In this document: piece after piece, positions 31,270 through 41,800 of the stretch
How positions within the stretch are numbered: the stretch's first letter is position 1
Layout of the letters: every line of letters begins with the position of its first letter
From: Thelonectria olida
Taxonomy: Eukaryota; Ascomycota; Sordariomycetes; Hypocreales; Nectriaceae
Assembly (NCBI GenBank): GCA_020736575.1
Contig: JAGPYM010000006.1
Coordinates: 806,001-870,000 of the forward strand
Length of the DNA stretch: 64,000 nt
Reading direction: 5' to 3'
The notes under the pieces: generated by a model
What the model saw: the letters and a program-made list of their open reading frames with translations, nothing else
What the model was told of the DNA's origin: nothing
The model's database searches: none
Translations under genes and position numbers: made by a program

Positions 31270-32073
31270 ATGTCCAACGAAACGGCAAAGCAGCTCAAGG
31301 CCCTTCACGTCCCCTCTTCACCCGTCGTCTTCACAAATGTCTGGGACACCACCTCGTTCAACACCGTCGTCTCGCTCAACGACGGTGACTCCAAGCCCGT
31401 AAAGGCAATCGCCACAGCATCGTACGCCATCGCTGCCAACAACGGCATCAACGACCCCGATCTCACCTTGGAGCAGAACCTTCAAGCCATCGCCAAGATT
31501 GCCGCCCTCGCCAAAGCCGCAGGCTTGCCCTTGAGCGCCGACTTGCAAGATGGATACGGCGATAAGATCGCAACCGCCGTGACGAGGGCTGTCGAGCTGG
31601 GCGCCGTCGGTGCCAACATCGAGGATAGCGTCCCCGCGACGAGCCAGATGGTCGGCATCGACGAGCAGGTCCAGCGCTACAAGACGGCCCTCAAAGCTGC
31701 CGCCGACGCGGGGTGTCCCGACTTTGTGCTTAACGCGCGTTGCGACCTCTTCCACTTCGTCGACGGTGGCGAAGCCCTGCTCGACGAGGCCATCGCTCGT
31801 GGGAAGGCCTACTTGGCTGCCGGCGCCACCACCGTCTTCTACTGGGGTGGCCCCGGACGAGGGCTGCGAACCGCCTGGGTCGAGAGGCTGGTCAAGGAGC
31901 TGGACGGTCGTGTTGCTGTCATCTTGGGGCCGTTTCCTAATCTCCTGACAGTCGCTGAATTGGCAAAAATTGGAGTGGCAAGAATCAGTGTTGGGCCGAG
32001 CCTGTATCGCATCGCGACCGAAGCCATCAGACAGGCTGCTGGGAAGCTGCTAAGCGGCGGGGGTCTGGTTTGA
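31270..32073 (+). CDS. PEP mutase / isocitrate lyase superfamily protein
   Basis: Single exon, 267 aa. TIM-barrel enzyme of the ICL/PEPM superfamily, which breaks or rearranges C-C or C-P bonds in 2-oxo acids with Mg2+. Motifs in order: FTNVWD (about 22-26), ASYAIAANNGINDPD, metal-site ADLQDGYGD (Asp91, Asp94), ANIEDS (Glu118, Asp119), FVLNARCD, and the C-terminal VARISVGPSLYR. The KRCGH catalytic loop of true isocitrate lyase is absent. So it is closer to the bacterial and fungal phosphonomutase/oxaloacetate-hydrolase-like group; the exact reaction cannot be inferred. Strong TATA box upstream. Confidence 0.92.
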   Translation: MSNETAKQLKALHVPSSPVVFTNVWDTTSFNTVVSLNDGDSKPVKAIATASYAIAANNGINDPDLTLEQNLQAIAKIAALAKAAGLPLSADLQDGYGDKIATAVTRAVELGAVGANIEDSVPATSQMVGIDEQVQRYKTALKAAADAGCPDFVLNARCDLFHFVDGGEALLDEAIARGKAYLAAGATTVFYWGGPGRGLRTAWVERLVKELDGRVAVILGPFPNLLTVAELAKIGVARISVGPSLYRIATEAIRQAAGKLLSGGGLV

Positions 32074-32237
32074 GCTGCTGGTCATGTTAAGAAGACGTGA
32101 ATTGTAGGCATCCCATAGTATAATGCAGCACCGGGTCTCTCCTTCACAAATGGTTCATCCTGAATGCAGGCCGAGTTCAATACGGCTTTCATCTCATCGT
32201 GTCTTTTGTAGCTAAACCATTACCCTAAGAAGAACTA

Positions 32238-32786
32238 TCAGACTGGTCTCGCAATCCCAACAACGAACTCGGAATCGTCGCTCTGATAAATAGCACCCGT
32301 TCCTCCCATGATGCACTTGATCGAAAGAGGGTTCCACATGCGCCCGACAATCTCGGCCTTGTTGATGCTCAAAGCCCCCAGAGGAGCGCATACAACTACC
32401 TCACAGGTTCCTTCAGTGAGCGAGGCGCAGTCTCCGGCATCGAAATGGAGCAGGTCGTTCGAGTCGGCTTGCCTGTCCCAATCTGAAAAGGCATCAGAGC
32501 AGTCGACGGGATTCGGTCCTGGTTTCTGCGAGAAAAAGGACGGGGTTAGTGAGTGAAACGTTGCAAGCCGGCTCGGGAACTCGTATACCGTTGTGCAGGA
32601 ATACGTCACGGGAACTCCCTTGGCGGGTGTGTTGAGATAGTCCTTCTCGTCCACGCCAGTTTTGTCCTTGAAGGACTCCCATGGGAAATGCTCAGTTTTG
32701 CGCTTTGCTGTCGTATGAAAGGAAGGGGTTGATGCCTCGCAAAGCACTCGTGCGATGAGGAGAGAAAAGAGGCCGGTTTTGAGCAT
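32238..32786 (-). CDS. Small secreted protein, 161 aa (candidate effector)
   Basis: Two exons, 32589-32786 and 32238-32525. The 63-nt intron (32526-32588) has donor GTATAC, branch ACTAAC and acceptor CGCAG; it is a multiple of three with no stop, so it reads through in an unspliced frame. The protein starts with a signal peptide (MLKTGLFSLLIARVLC) and carries about six Cys in the mature part, including SCTT, VDCSDAF, GDCASL, GTCEVVVC and IKCIMGG. The fold is unknown; the Cys pattern recalls small secreted fungal proteins of the Ecp2-like kind, but I cannot assign it. It is convergent with the PEP-mutase-like gene (164 bp between stops). Confidence 0.82.
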   Translation of the reverse strand: MLKTGLFSLLIARVLCEASTPSFHTTAKRKTEHFPWESFKDKTGVDEKDYLNTPAKGVPVTYSCTTVYEFPSRLATFHSLTPSFFSQKPGPNPVDCSDAFSDWDRQADSNDLLHFDAGDCASLTEGTCEVVVCAPLGALSINKAEIVGRMWNPLSIKCIMGGTGAIYQSDDSEFVVGIARPV

Positions 32787-33718
32787 GCTTGCGATTGGCG
32801 ATGGTGCGGACGGTGTCACGATGCTCGGTGGACGGTGCGACGAGGGATATAGACGTGCAAGAATGGTACATCGGCGGTGATGTGGGAAGACGACCCGAGA
32901 TGCAAAATACCGTAACTCTGCCAATTCGATTGTAGTTCCGATTGATTGAATGATGCTTCTTATGCAAAAGATGATCATGTCGTCACTTGACGTCACGCCG
33001 TCGACGGTTGCGGCTCGCGGTTTGTCCATTGAGCACAGTCACGACTCAGTATCAAACAAAAGAAAACAAAACAAATGCTCAGGCTCAAACGCAGCTTCCC
33101 GCCATCATCTATCAATACCAAGGGAAAGAAAGACCGAAGTCGTACAAGCGTCGTGTTTGTGCCGCCGGTTGTGAAAGAGCGTGATTGCAAAAGATTTCTT
33201 TACCGAAAACGTCGCCCAAAGTCGTAGCACCAGAGATGGGCAGGGCGATTCGGAATAAACGAGCCCCAAAAGAGCTCTTGGGTGTGATGTAGATTAGCCA
33301 GCAGCTTGAGTGATGATCCTTCCATCGTCAGAACGTCGTCCACATCCAACACTCTTCACCAGGTAGTTCATCTTCTATCGCTCAAACCAGTCTACGCTTT
33401 TCGTCTCGACTACCATCAGCCTGCATATTCCGAAAATAGGCTGGATATTCTCTCCTCCGAATCAATTGCTCCTACAATGGCTGAAGGAGTCGACAGCCAA
33501 GTCTTCCCCGCTCGGCCGGAAGCCCTTTGGGGCATGTATCCCCTGGAAATCAGCAGGGCAATCACAATAGAACAACACTTTCTTCTGGCAGAGTATGTAG
33601 CTTGTGGTAAACAAAGAGATCTTATATTTCAAGCAGGTATTATAACAATTTAACTCGTCGCTTACTAAGAGCGGTTTGGGGGTACTAGGTTCTAAGGTAG
33701 AGACTGGAAAGAGATCTA
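32787..33718. other. Intergenic, 0.93 kb
   Basis: Separates the small secreted protein from the 3' end of the mucin gene, both on the minus strand. The plus frame 33306-33653 (115 codons) shows no domain, no signal peptide and no usual start context, so it is not called. Confidence 0.5.
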
Positions 33719-36700
33719 TCAAATGAGGGTGGCGCGAGCCAACTTCCGACGCGAGGTCGTCGTGCTCTTCTTGGTTGTGCGAGTTGTTGTGGTTGCCTTT
33801 TTGGTAGAAGTTGGCTTCACAGAGGTCTTCAACGTAGTCGAAGTGCGCTTCGTTGTCTTAGCTGTGGTTGTATGCTTCGTAACCTTGGCCGTGGTGGTGT
33901 GCTTTGTGACCTTGGCTGTGGTGGTGTGCTTTGTGACCTTGGCTGTGGTGGTGTGCTTTGTGACCTTGGCTGTGGTGGTGCGCTTTGTGACCTTGGCTGT
34001 GGTGGTGTGCTTTGTTACCTTGGCTGTGGTGGTGTGCTTTGTGACCTTGGCTGTGGTTGTATGCTTGGTCGCCTTAGCTGTTGACGTGTGCTTCGTTGTC
34101 TTAGCTGTGGTTGTGTGCTTCGTGACCTTAGCGGTGGAGGTGTGCTTCGTCGTCTTAGTTGTTGACGTGGTCTTCGTAGCCTTAGTTGTTGACGTGGTCT
34201 TCGTAGCCTTAGTTGTTGACGTGGTCTTCGTAGCCTTAGTTGTTGACGTAGACTTGCTCGTAGTGGTGGCCTTTGTAGACGTAGACGTCTGCTTGCTAGT
34301 GCTCGTAGTCTTTGTAGACGACGTGACCTTGCTGCTAGCTGTCGACGTTGTAGAAGTCGCCTTAGTAGTTGACGTGGTCCGTGACGTTGTAGTTGAGCTC
34401 GTGGTCACTTTAGAGGTCGATGAGCTTGTGGTGGATGTAGTCGTTGCCTTTGTCGTGGATGTGGTAGTCGACTTAGTAGTCGATGAGCTCGTGGTAGATG
34501 TAGTAGCTTTCGTCGTGGATGTGGTCGTTGAGCTCGTGGTAGTTGTAGTTGCTTTCGTCGTAGATGTGGTCTTTGAGCTCGTGGTAGTTGTAGTTGCTTT
34601 CGTCGTAGATGTGGTCGTTGAGCTCGTGGTTGTTGTAGTTGCTTTCGTTGTGGATGTGGTAGTAGTTGCTTTCGTCGTGGATGTAGTAGTTGAGCTCGTC
34701 GTGGATGCGGTAGTTGACTTCGTAGTGGATGTAGTACTTGAGGTGGTGGTGGACGTAGCCGTCGATGAGCTTGTCGTAGAGGTAGTAGTTGAAGCTTGAG
34801 TCGAGGACGACTGTGAATCTGTTTCAGTTACATCGGCAAGTACCGTTGTGGAAAGCTCCTCAGACGTCTCTGCCGCAGTGGTAGAAGATTCCTCGGTAGC
34901 CTCTGTGGAGGAAGTCTCTGTAGCAGAAGCATGGGGAGTCTCTGTGTTTGAGCCATGAGGAGTCTCTGTTGAAGAGGCACGAGGGGTCTCTGTGGTAGAG
35001 GCACGGGGGGTCTCTGTGGTAGAGTCATGGGGGGTCTCTGTTGTGGAGGCCTCGGTAGAGGAAGCCTCGGTAGAGGTGGTTTCAGTAGAGGAGGTCTCAG
35101 TAGAAGAAGCCTCTGTTGAGGTAGTCTCAGTTGAGGGTGTCTCTGTGGCCGAAGTTTGCCCAGACGAAGTCTCAGTTGAGGGTGTCTCTGTGGCCGAAGT
35201 TTGCCCAGATGAAGTCTCAGTTGAGGATGTCTCTGTGGCCGAAGTGTGCCCAGATGAAGTCTCTGTAGAGGATGTCTCTGTGGCCGAAGTTTGCCCAGAT
35301 GAAGTCTCAGTTGAGGGTGTCTCTGTGGCCGAAGTTTGCCCAGATGGAGTCTCTGTAGAGGATGTCTCTGTGACCGAAGTTTGCCCAGATGGAGTTTCTG
35401 TAGAGGATGTCTCTGTGACCGAAGTTTGCCCAGATGGAGTTTCTGTAGAGGATGTCTCTATAGCTGAAGTTTGTCCAGGCGGAGTCTCCGTAGAGGAATT
35501 CTCCGTAAAGGAAGAGTGAGAAGTCTCTGTGCTAGAAACACTGGAAGTCTCTGAAGAGCTCATGCGGGTGAAATAAGTCCTAGAGGAGGTCTTCAAAGGA
35601 GTTCCTGAAGGTGTCTCAGTGGTTGTCTGGAAAGAAGTCGTGGAACTCTCTAGAGACGTCTTGGAGCTTGTTTCGACATGAGTTTCAGGGTCGACCGTGA
35701 TGGATGTCCACTCCGATGTTGCAGATCTCTCTGAAGATGTCACAGAGCTCTCAGCAGGAGTTGTAGAGGTTCCTGTAGGCGTCTCAGTGGTTGTCTGGAA
35801 AGAAGTCGTAGAACTCTCTAGAGACGTCTCGGAGCTTGTCTCAACATGAGTTTCGGGGTCGACTGTGATGGACGTCCATCCCGACGTTGCAGAGGTCTCG
35901 GCGGGAGTCGTAGAGGTCTCAGCAGGAGTTGCAGAGGTCTCAGAAGGAGTTGTAGAGGTCTCAGAAGGAGTTGTAGAGGTTCCTGTGGGCGTCTCAGTGG
36001 CTGTCTGGAAAGAAGTCGTAGAACTCTCTAGAGACGTCTCGGAGCTTGTCTCAACATGAGTTTCGGGGTCGACTGTGATGGACGTCCATCCCGACGTTGC
36101 AGAGGTCTCGGCAGGAGTCGTAGAGGTCTCTGAAGTGGTCTGTGAAGGAGTCTCTGAAGGAGTTTCTGAAGGAGTTTCTGAAGGTGTCTCTGAAGGTGTC
36201 TCTGAAGTGGTCTCTGAAGGCGTCTCTGAGGGAGTCTCCGAAGGCGTCTCCGAAGGCGTCTCTGAAGGCGTCTCTGAGGGAGTCTCAGAGGGCGTCTCCG
36301 AAGGCGTCTCTGAAGGAGTCTCAGAGGGAGTCTCTGAAGGCGTCTCTGAAGGCGTCTCTGAGGGAGTCTCTGAAGGAGTTTCTGAAGGAGTTTCTGAAGG
36401 CGTCTCCGAAGGCGTCTCAGAGGGAGTCTCCGAAGGCGTCTCAGAGGGAGTCTCTGAGGGAGTCTCTGAGGGAGTCTCAGAGGGCGTCTCCGAAGGCGTC
36501 TCTGAGGGAGTCTCAGAGGGAGTCTCAGAGGGAGTCTCCGAAGGCGTCTCAGAGGGAGTCTCTGAAGGCGTCTCTGAAGGCGTCTCTGAGGGAGTCTCTG
36601 AAGGAGTTTCTGAAGGAGTTTCTGAAGGCGTCTCCGAAGGCGTCTCAGAGGGAGTCTCTGAAGGCGTCTCTGAAGGCGTCTCAGAGGGAGTCTTGGAGGG

Positions 36701-38899
36701 AGTCTCCGTGGGTGTTTCCGAAGCAGTCTCCGAAGGAGTCGCTGTGGGAGTCTCAGGAGAGGTCGTAGAGATTGTCCCAGTATGAGTTTCAGGATCGACT
36801 ATAATAGACGTCCATAATGACGATGTCGTAGAGCTCTGTGCCGGTGTCTCTGTGGGCGCCTCAGAAGACGTCTTCGAGGTTGACTCAGTATGAGTCTCAG
36901 GGTCAACTACAATCGATGTCCATAACGACGACGTAGAACTCTCTGAGGGAGTCACAGAAGGTGTCTGGACAGGAGTTGTAGAGCTCTCTACCAGCGTCTC
37001 TGCAGATGTCGCAGAGGGTGTCTGAGAAGGCGTCGTCGAGCTCTCTGAAGGAGTCTGCAAAGGAGTCTCAGAAGACGTCTTTGAGGTTGACTCAGTATGA
37101 GTCTCAGGGTCAACTACAATTGATGTCCATAACGAGGACGTAGAACTCTCTAAGAGTGTCACAGGAGGTGTCTGGATAGGAGTTGTAGAGCTCCCTACCA
37201 GAGTCTCTAGAGACGTCGCAGAGGGTGTCTCAGAGGGCGTCCGGACAGGAGAAGTCGAGGTCTCCACAGCCGTGTCAGAGAGTGTCTGGAAAGGAGATGT
37301 AGAGCTCTCTGAAGGAGTCACAGAGGGTGTCTCAGTACGAGTCTCAGGGGAGACTTCCACAGTCGTCCCGAAAGATGTTGTAGAGCTCTCTAACGATGTC
37401 TGAGAAGGTGTCTGCAAAGGAGTCGTCGAAATCTCGGAAGACATCTCCAATGACGTTGTGGGCGCCACTGAAGGAGTTGTCTCAGTATGTGTTTCGGGAT
37501 CGACTTCCACAGTCGTCCCGAAGGATGTCGTAGAGCTCTGGGATGGTGTCTGCAAGGGAGTTGTAGACGTCTCTACAGACGCCATGGAGGTCTCAATAGA
37601 ATCCGCGGTGGATGTCTCTGAAGAGATCCGAGAGGTTGTCTCCACAGGAGTCGTAGAGGCGAAAGAGGTCGTAGAGGATGTCCCTGAAGGGGTCTCTGAA
37701 GTCTCTGAGGCGTAGGTTGTCTGTGTGGTTACTGGACCGGTATGAGTAGTGATATCCGCATCATCGGTAGAGGTATCGGGAGCTGAAGTTGTAGTGGGAG
37801 ACGATTCTGGAGTAGAAAAAGTCTCTGAGCTCTCAGAAGTTCCAGTTGGCGTTGAATCACTAGTAGCTGTGAAAGTCGCTGTGGAAGCCGTGGTAGAAGT
37901 CGTTGTGGCTGTCGGAGTCGCCTCCACGCTTTCCTCTGTAGTGGAAGAAGTAGCATGCGAGCTTTCGTTTGTTGGAGTCGCCTCTTGGCTTGAATGAGTG
38001 GCGGTGAAGGTTGTCTCCACGGTTCCCTCTGCGGTTAAAGAAGTCACCTGTGAGCTTTCGGATGTAGGAGTCGCCTCTAGGCTTGACTGGGCAGTAGAAG
38101 TTGTCTCCGAGCCTTCATCTTCAGTGGAAGTAGTCTCTTCTACACTTTCAGTTACGGTAGAAGAAGTTGGCTCGGAGCTTTGGGATGTGGGAGTTCCCCC
38201 CACGCTTGCCTCTCCAGTAGAAGAAGTCGCCTGCGAGCTTTCGCTTGTTGGAGTCGCATCTTGGCTTGACTGGGCAGTAGAAGTTGTCTCCGAACCATCA
38301 TCTGCAGTGGAAGAAGTCTCTTCTACGCTTTCAGTTGCGGTAAAAGAGGTTGGCTCGGAGCTTTGGGATGTGGGGGTTCCCTCCACGCTTGCCTCTCCAG
38401 TAGAAGAAGTTCCAGCTGAGCTTGACTGTGTGGCAGTAGAAGTTGTCTCCGAGTCTTCATCTGCGGTGGTAGAAGTTGGCTCTGAGCTCGCCTCTGGGGT
38501 GGAGGACGCCTCCTCCGAGCTTGTCTCTCCAGTAGTAGAAGTTCCGGCTGAGCTCGACTGCGTGGTGGTAGAAGTTGGCTCTGAGCTCGCCTCTGGGGTG
38601 GAAGACGCCTCCTCCGAGCTTGTCTGCGCGGTGGAAGAAGTCGTCCTTGACGTTGTGGTGGAAGAAGGGCCGGGAGTCGCTGGCGGGTCATCTCTCCTGG
38701 CAAGATAGTCGGCATTGAAGATAGAGAAGGAGTCCTCATGGGTTTCGGGTGCGCCTGTGGCGAAAACCTCGGTGAATGGAGACCTGTCGGCAAGTGTCTG
38801 GCGGCGGAAGCTGTCGCGCTTCCATGCAGCTGTCTCTGCCGCAGGCAAGCCCTGGGCCGGGCAAAGCAACAGAGCTAGGAACAAAAGATTGACAGCCAT
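33719..38899 (-). CDS. Giant secreted Ser/Thr-rich mucin-like repeat protein
   Basis: Single exon, 1726 aa. A signal peptide (MAVNLLFLALLLCPAQG) is followed by a short non-repetitive segment with possible dibasic processing sites (WKRDSFRR, LARRDD). The rest is almost wholly Ser, Thr, Glu and Pro, so heavy O-glycosylation is expected. Subregions: TSSTPEAS/TESVEET repeats; a unit around WTSIVVDPETHTES repeated several times; about 45 SETP tetrapeptides; TETSSGQTSA repeats; TTSTTK blocks; and a basic end of nine-residue TTTAKVTKH units. It ends in RKLARATLI without a GPI signal or membrane anchor. Likely a cell-wall or matrix protein. The + strand carries long antisense open frames caused by the repeat codons. 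Confidence 0.88.
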   Translation of the reverse strand: MAVNLLFLALLLCPAQGLPAAETAAWKRDSFRRQTLADRSPFTEVFATGAPETHEDSFSIFNADYLARRDDPPATPGPSSTTTSRTTSSTAQTSSEEASSTPEASSEPTSTTTQSSSAGTSTTGETSSEEASSTPEASSEPTSTTADEDSETTSTATQSSSAGTSSTGEASVEGTPTSQSSEPTSFTATESVEETSSTADDGSETTSTAQSSQDATPTSESSQATSSTGEASVGGTPTSQSSEPTSSTVTESVEETTSTEDEGSETTSTAQSSLEATPTSESSQVTSLTAEGTVETTFTATHSSQEATPTNESSHATSSTTEESVEATPTATTTSTTASTATFTATSDSTPTGTSESSETFSTPESSPTTTSAPDTSTDDADITTHTGPVTTQTTYASETSETPSGTSSTTSFASTTPVETTSRISSETSTADSIETSMASVETSTTPLQTPSQSSTTSFGTTVEVDPETHTETTPSVAPTTSLEMSSEISTTPLQTPSQTSLESSTTSFGTTVEVSPETRTETPSVTPSESSTSPFQTLSDTAVETSTSPVRTPSETPSATSLETLVGSSTTPIQTPPVTLLESSTSSLWTSIVVDPETHTESTSKTSSETPLQTPSESSTTPSQTPSATSAETLVESSTTPVQTPSVTPSESSTSSLWTSIVVDPETHTESTSKTSSEAPTETPAQSSTTSSLWTSIIVDPETHTGTISTTSPETPTATPSETASETPTETPSKTPSETPSETPSETPSETPSETPSETPSETPSETPSETPSETPSETPSETPSETPSETPSETPSETPSETPSETPSETPSETPSETPSETPSETPSETPSETPSETPSETPSETPSETPSETPSETPSETPSETPSETPSETPSETPSETPSETPSETPSETTSETPSETPSETPSETPSETPSQTTSETSTTPAETSATSGWTSITVDPETHVETSSETSLESSTTSFQTATETPTGTSTTPSETSTTPSETSATPAETSTTPAETSATSGWTSITVDPETHVETSSETSLESSTTSFQTTTETPTGTSTTPAESSVTSSERSATSEWTSITVDPETHVETSSKTSLESSTTSFQTTTETPSGTPLKTSSRTYFTRMSSSETSSVSSTETSHSSFTENSSTETPPGQTSAIETSSTETPSGQTSVTETSSTETPSGQTSVTETSSTETPSGQTSATETPSTETSSGQTSATETSSTETSSGHTSATETSSTETSSGQTSATETPSTETSSGQTSATETPSTETTSTEASSTETSSTETTSTEASSTEASTTETPHDSTTETPRASTTETPRASSTETPHGSNTETPHASATETSSTEATEESSTTAAETSEELSTTVLADVTETDSQSSSTQASTTTSTTSSSTATSTTTSSTTSTTKSTTASTTSSTTTSTTKATTTTSTTKATTTTTSSTTTSTTKATTTTTSSKTTSTTKATTTTTSSTTTSTTKATTSTTSSSTTKSTTTSTTKATTTSTTSSSTSKVTTSSTTTSRTTSTTKATSTTSTASSKVTSSTKTTSTSKQTSTSTKATTTSKSTSTTKATKTTSTTKATKTTSTTKATKTTSTTKTTKHTSTAKVTKHTTTAKTTKHTSTAKATKHTTTAKVTKHTTTAKVTKHTTTAKVTKRTTTAKVTKHTTTAKVTKHTTTAKVTKHTTTAKVTKHTTTAKTTKRTSTTLKTSVKPTSTKKATTTTRTTKKSTTTSRRKLARATLI
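33855..34085 (-). repeat. 27-bp tandem repeat (TTTAKVTKH units)
   Basis: Eight or so near-identical 27-bp units in the 3' part of the mucin gene. On the plus strand the unit begins ttggctgtggtggtgtgctt. Sequence identity between neighbours is very high, with only scattered changes (one unit encodes KR instead of KH), which points to recent unequal crossing-over or slippage. The translated unit is basic, unlike the acidic SETP region. Confidence 0.85.
36145..36700 (-). repeat. 12-bp tandem repeat (SETP units) with nested 228-bp duplication
   Basis: About 45 consecutive 12-bp units encoding Ser-Glu-Thr-Pro. Units differ at synonymous sites (ggagtctctgag, ggcgtctccgaa, ggagtttctgaa), which makes larger patterns visible. 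A stretch of about 110 bp at 36321-36430 recurs identically at 36549-36658, an offset of 228 bp or exactly 19 units. So the array grew by block duplication as well as by single-unit slippage. Confidence 0.9.
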
Positions 38900-41800
38900 G
38901 TTGATGGTTGTAACTGACGGCGGCTCCCAAGCACACCCCTAAAACAGTAATGCACAGAGAAAGGTATTGCAGGGAACGCCTCTCAGGTTCGGCATGATCA
39001 CTTTATCTACGAGAATCGGAACTAGGTTTTGCTCACAGGAGTCGCCTTCTGTCTCATTCACATTGTGTATTATCCTCTGCATGTAGTTTAGCAGGCCAGA
39101 TCGAGACCCTGCGGCCCATTCCATAGTCTGTGGCTCGCCGACGGTGGTCTGGACGGTCCATGGTAAGGCCGTGTCGCGCCAGAACGAGAGCCTAGCGTCA
39201 GCGTGGTTGAACCTTTACATTTCTGGCAAATCCCAACAAGCATCAAGTGGCTGAGCTGAGCTTCGGGTGGCATTTTTTCTTCATATGGCTTCGTTGCATT
39301 CCTGCTACAGTTACAACTAGCCCTGGAGCATTCCATGCGTCGGTGTCCCCGCGGATCAGAACCCGAATTGATCAACCAACGGCCATTGGGCTGAAAGCGA
39401 AGAGGCGTTGTGCAGGAATGGAGAAACCAGGTGCGGGAGATCATCCATATTATATCTCCACGCATGGTCCAGACCCCCGGTACCATGTCTCACAATGGCA
39501 TTGACGTGCTCTGTAACGAAGCCCCTTTGATTTATCTATCTGCGGACTGAGTCTCGAGGTGCAAACGTCTGACGAGAGATTCCCATCCGTAGGGCTGGCG
39601 ATTAGAGCATCTAGCTACTGACTCAGGCCAGCCAGACGGAAGAGAAATGGTCAGAGGCTGTCTGAGAGGGCTGAGCTGTTCCGGGTTTCCCTTGAGAACT
39701 AAGCTTTCGCTGTGGACCCTAGGGTCTTCTTCTCGGTATCGCATGGGGGCCATGCGAGATGGGGGGCAATCACTCAAGCTTTCCATTGTCTTGGTCCCGA
39801 AGCTGGCGAGAGTCAAGCTCTATCTAGTATGCCGATCTCTTCGGGTGCACGAAGGCTTGGCCCCGTATCTACTCGACGTTATGCTTATTCTAAGGTACTC
39901 TATAGTTTGGATATATAAAATGACTCGACCAGAATCAAATCCTATATACTAAAGTCCTTTCACAATAAGTTCCACATGCTTCAATAAATACGGAACAAAA
40001 AGTCGCCTCGTCGTGGAGACCACCTGGCCAGCCACCTTCGCTCTGCTATACTAGTTAGGAACACAACTTGACTGGAATGAGGCCAAGCCCGAGTTGTGGA
40101 GCCCCTACATTCCACAAAAGCCTTAGACCAACGCCAGTCAGAGCCGAAAGCAGAAGTTCCCCCTACCGGCAACCTCGGCCTTTCCTATCTAATCCAAGTA
40201 GCCAGCCTCATCGCCCATGGCTGCCCAAGGTCTCGACCAAGCTGCACAATACTATTGATACGAGCTGGTAGTCCGGAGCCTTCGCCATTGTGGCTCGACT
40301 CTGCGTGCGATTGCACGCAGCGCTTCCGAACTCTGAATGAGTCAAAATCGGAAGAAGGCATTCCACATCGAGAACCTATCACAAGCCCCCAATACGAGCG
40401 CGTATAGCATCTCCAACAGTTGGCTTGTCGGGCACCTCGGGTACCTCACTCGTCGGCACGCCATTCAGTTCCTCACCGGTGGATTGCGTCCTTAGCTGCA
40501 GCCTCATCTTTGATATCAGTATGCACCCTCATGTCGTAAGATACCAATGCATCCACATGGGGGCTTTGCCGGCGTAAAAGTTGCCGAAGTGAGATGTTGA
40601 ACTAAACTCGGTCATTGAGGGGCGATTGTCTTGTTGGGAACATGATTCATCGAGAACGTTGCGTCGGCCGCCAGCCTTGAGCCTCATGAGGTGAGACTAA
40701 TCACAGAACTAGTCTCGTGGCCTGGGGAGCTGTCAGATCAACTCGGATAATCTATCGATGATAATAATGCCGGGATCCCGCCAGTTTTGCCAAGATAACG
40801 TAGTGGGTTAATCCGAAGGACTCTCTTCAGATCGACGTTTCTCCAGCGGTTAACTAGTTGACACACACATTACACTCGCAACCGTTCACGAGCAAAGTCC
40901 CTACTTCTTTTCATTCGTTTTTCTGTCTAACGAGAACCGGCATCTAGCTAACAGGTTCTCTAATTCTTATTAGCAGTTTACTGGCCTAGACAACCAAGAA
41001 TGCGCCCTCAACCTCCAAATATGAAGGTTCATTTCCCCTTACCCTGCACTTACTCGATGAAGTACCTACATTGTTCGATATGGTCGGAAAACACGGCCCC
41101 GAGCCTGGTAGACTCGCTCATCCACCTATACACCTTGTCCAACGTCGCCACGGGAGTGTAGTATCGGTAGGATTCATCCCTAGGTTCACCGTCAGCTACT
41201 ATTTAGCCAAAAGAGTCACAGCAGCTCCCAACCCTCACGGACTTTTGCTCGAGCCCCCAGGCCCCCGACACTTTCAAATTCTCGTCGAGCCAAGGATCTA
41301 CGGAGCGCACTCAACGATTGCAACAATCTCTTCAGATCCCCTTGCACGGGAGCTGTCAACATGGACCGCTTCATGGCCTGATGCCCGGCACTTTGTTATG
41401 CCACGGCCCCTCCCCAGCCATCCCACGTTGGCCGCTGCCATGAACAAGACCCTGTCAAGTCGGTCCTTTTGCGTGACATCTCCACCAGCGACCGATTTGT
41501 CGGAATACCCTAGCACCTTTGTCTTGCCAAGTTGCCAAGGCGTGGGACCACCGTTGCGCGGGTGGAGTGACTAGCAGTAGGTTATCGAAGAACCGACCCT
41601 CACATGGCATGGCGCATGGGGAAATGGAGTCTGGGAGTGCCAAGGCCCTGTTCGGCGAGTACGCAGCTTAAAGTGAGGTGAAATGGTGCGAGAGAACTGC
41701 GAATACGCAGAGTCTTGGCGAGCTGAGACTGAGTTCGGATATCTCGGACAAGCTGGAACGGATGAGGTATGGAATTCAAAGACACGTCGAAATCATGATT

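Noticed and set aside
33306..33653. 115-codon plus frame 5' of the mucin stop
   Set aside because: No domain, no splice partners and poor start context.
33723..34799. Long plus-strand frame (358 codons) antisense to the mucin gene, and similar ones at 36075-36785 and 37998-38708
   Set aside because: They arise from the repeat codon structure read in reverse (Val/Glu-Gly-Val-Ser polymers); no start context, signal peptide or domain.
41071..41574. 167-codon plus frame in the gene-free interval
   Set aside because: Pro/His-rich, without domain or start context; antisense frames of similar size are also open.
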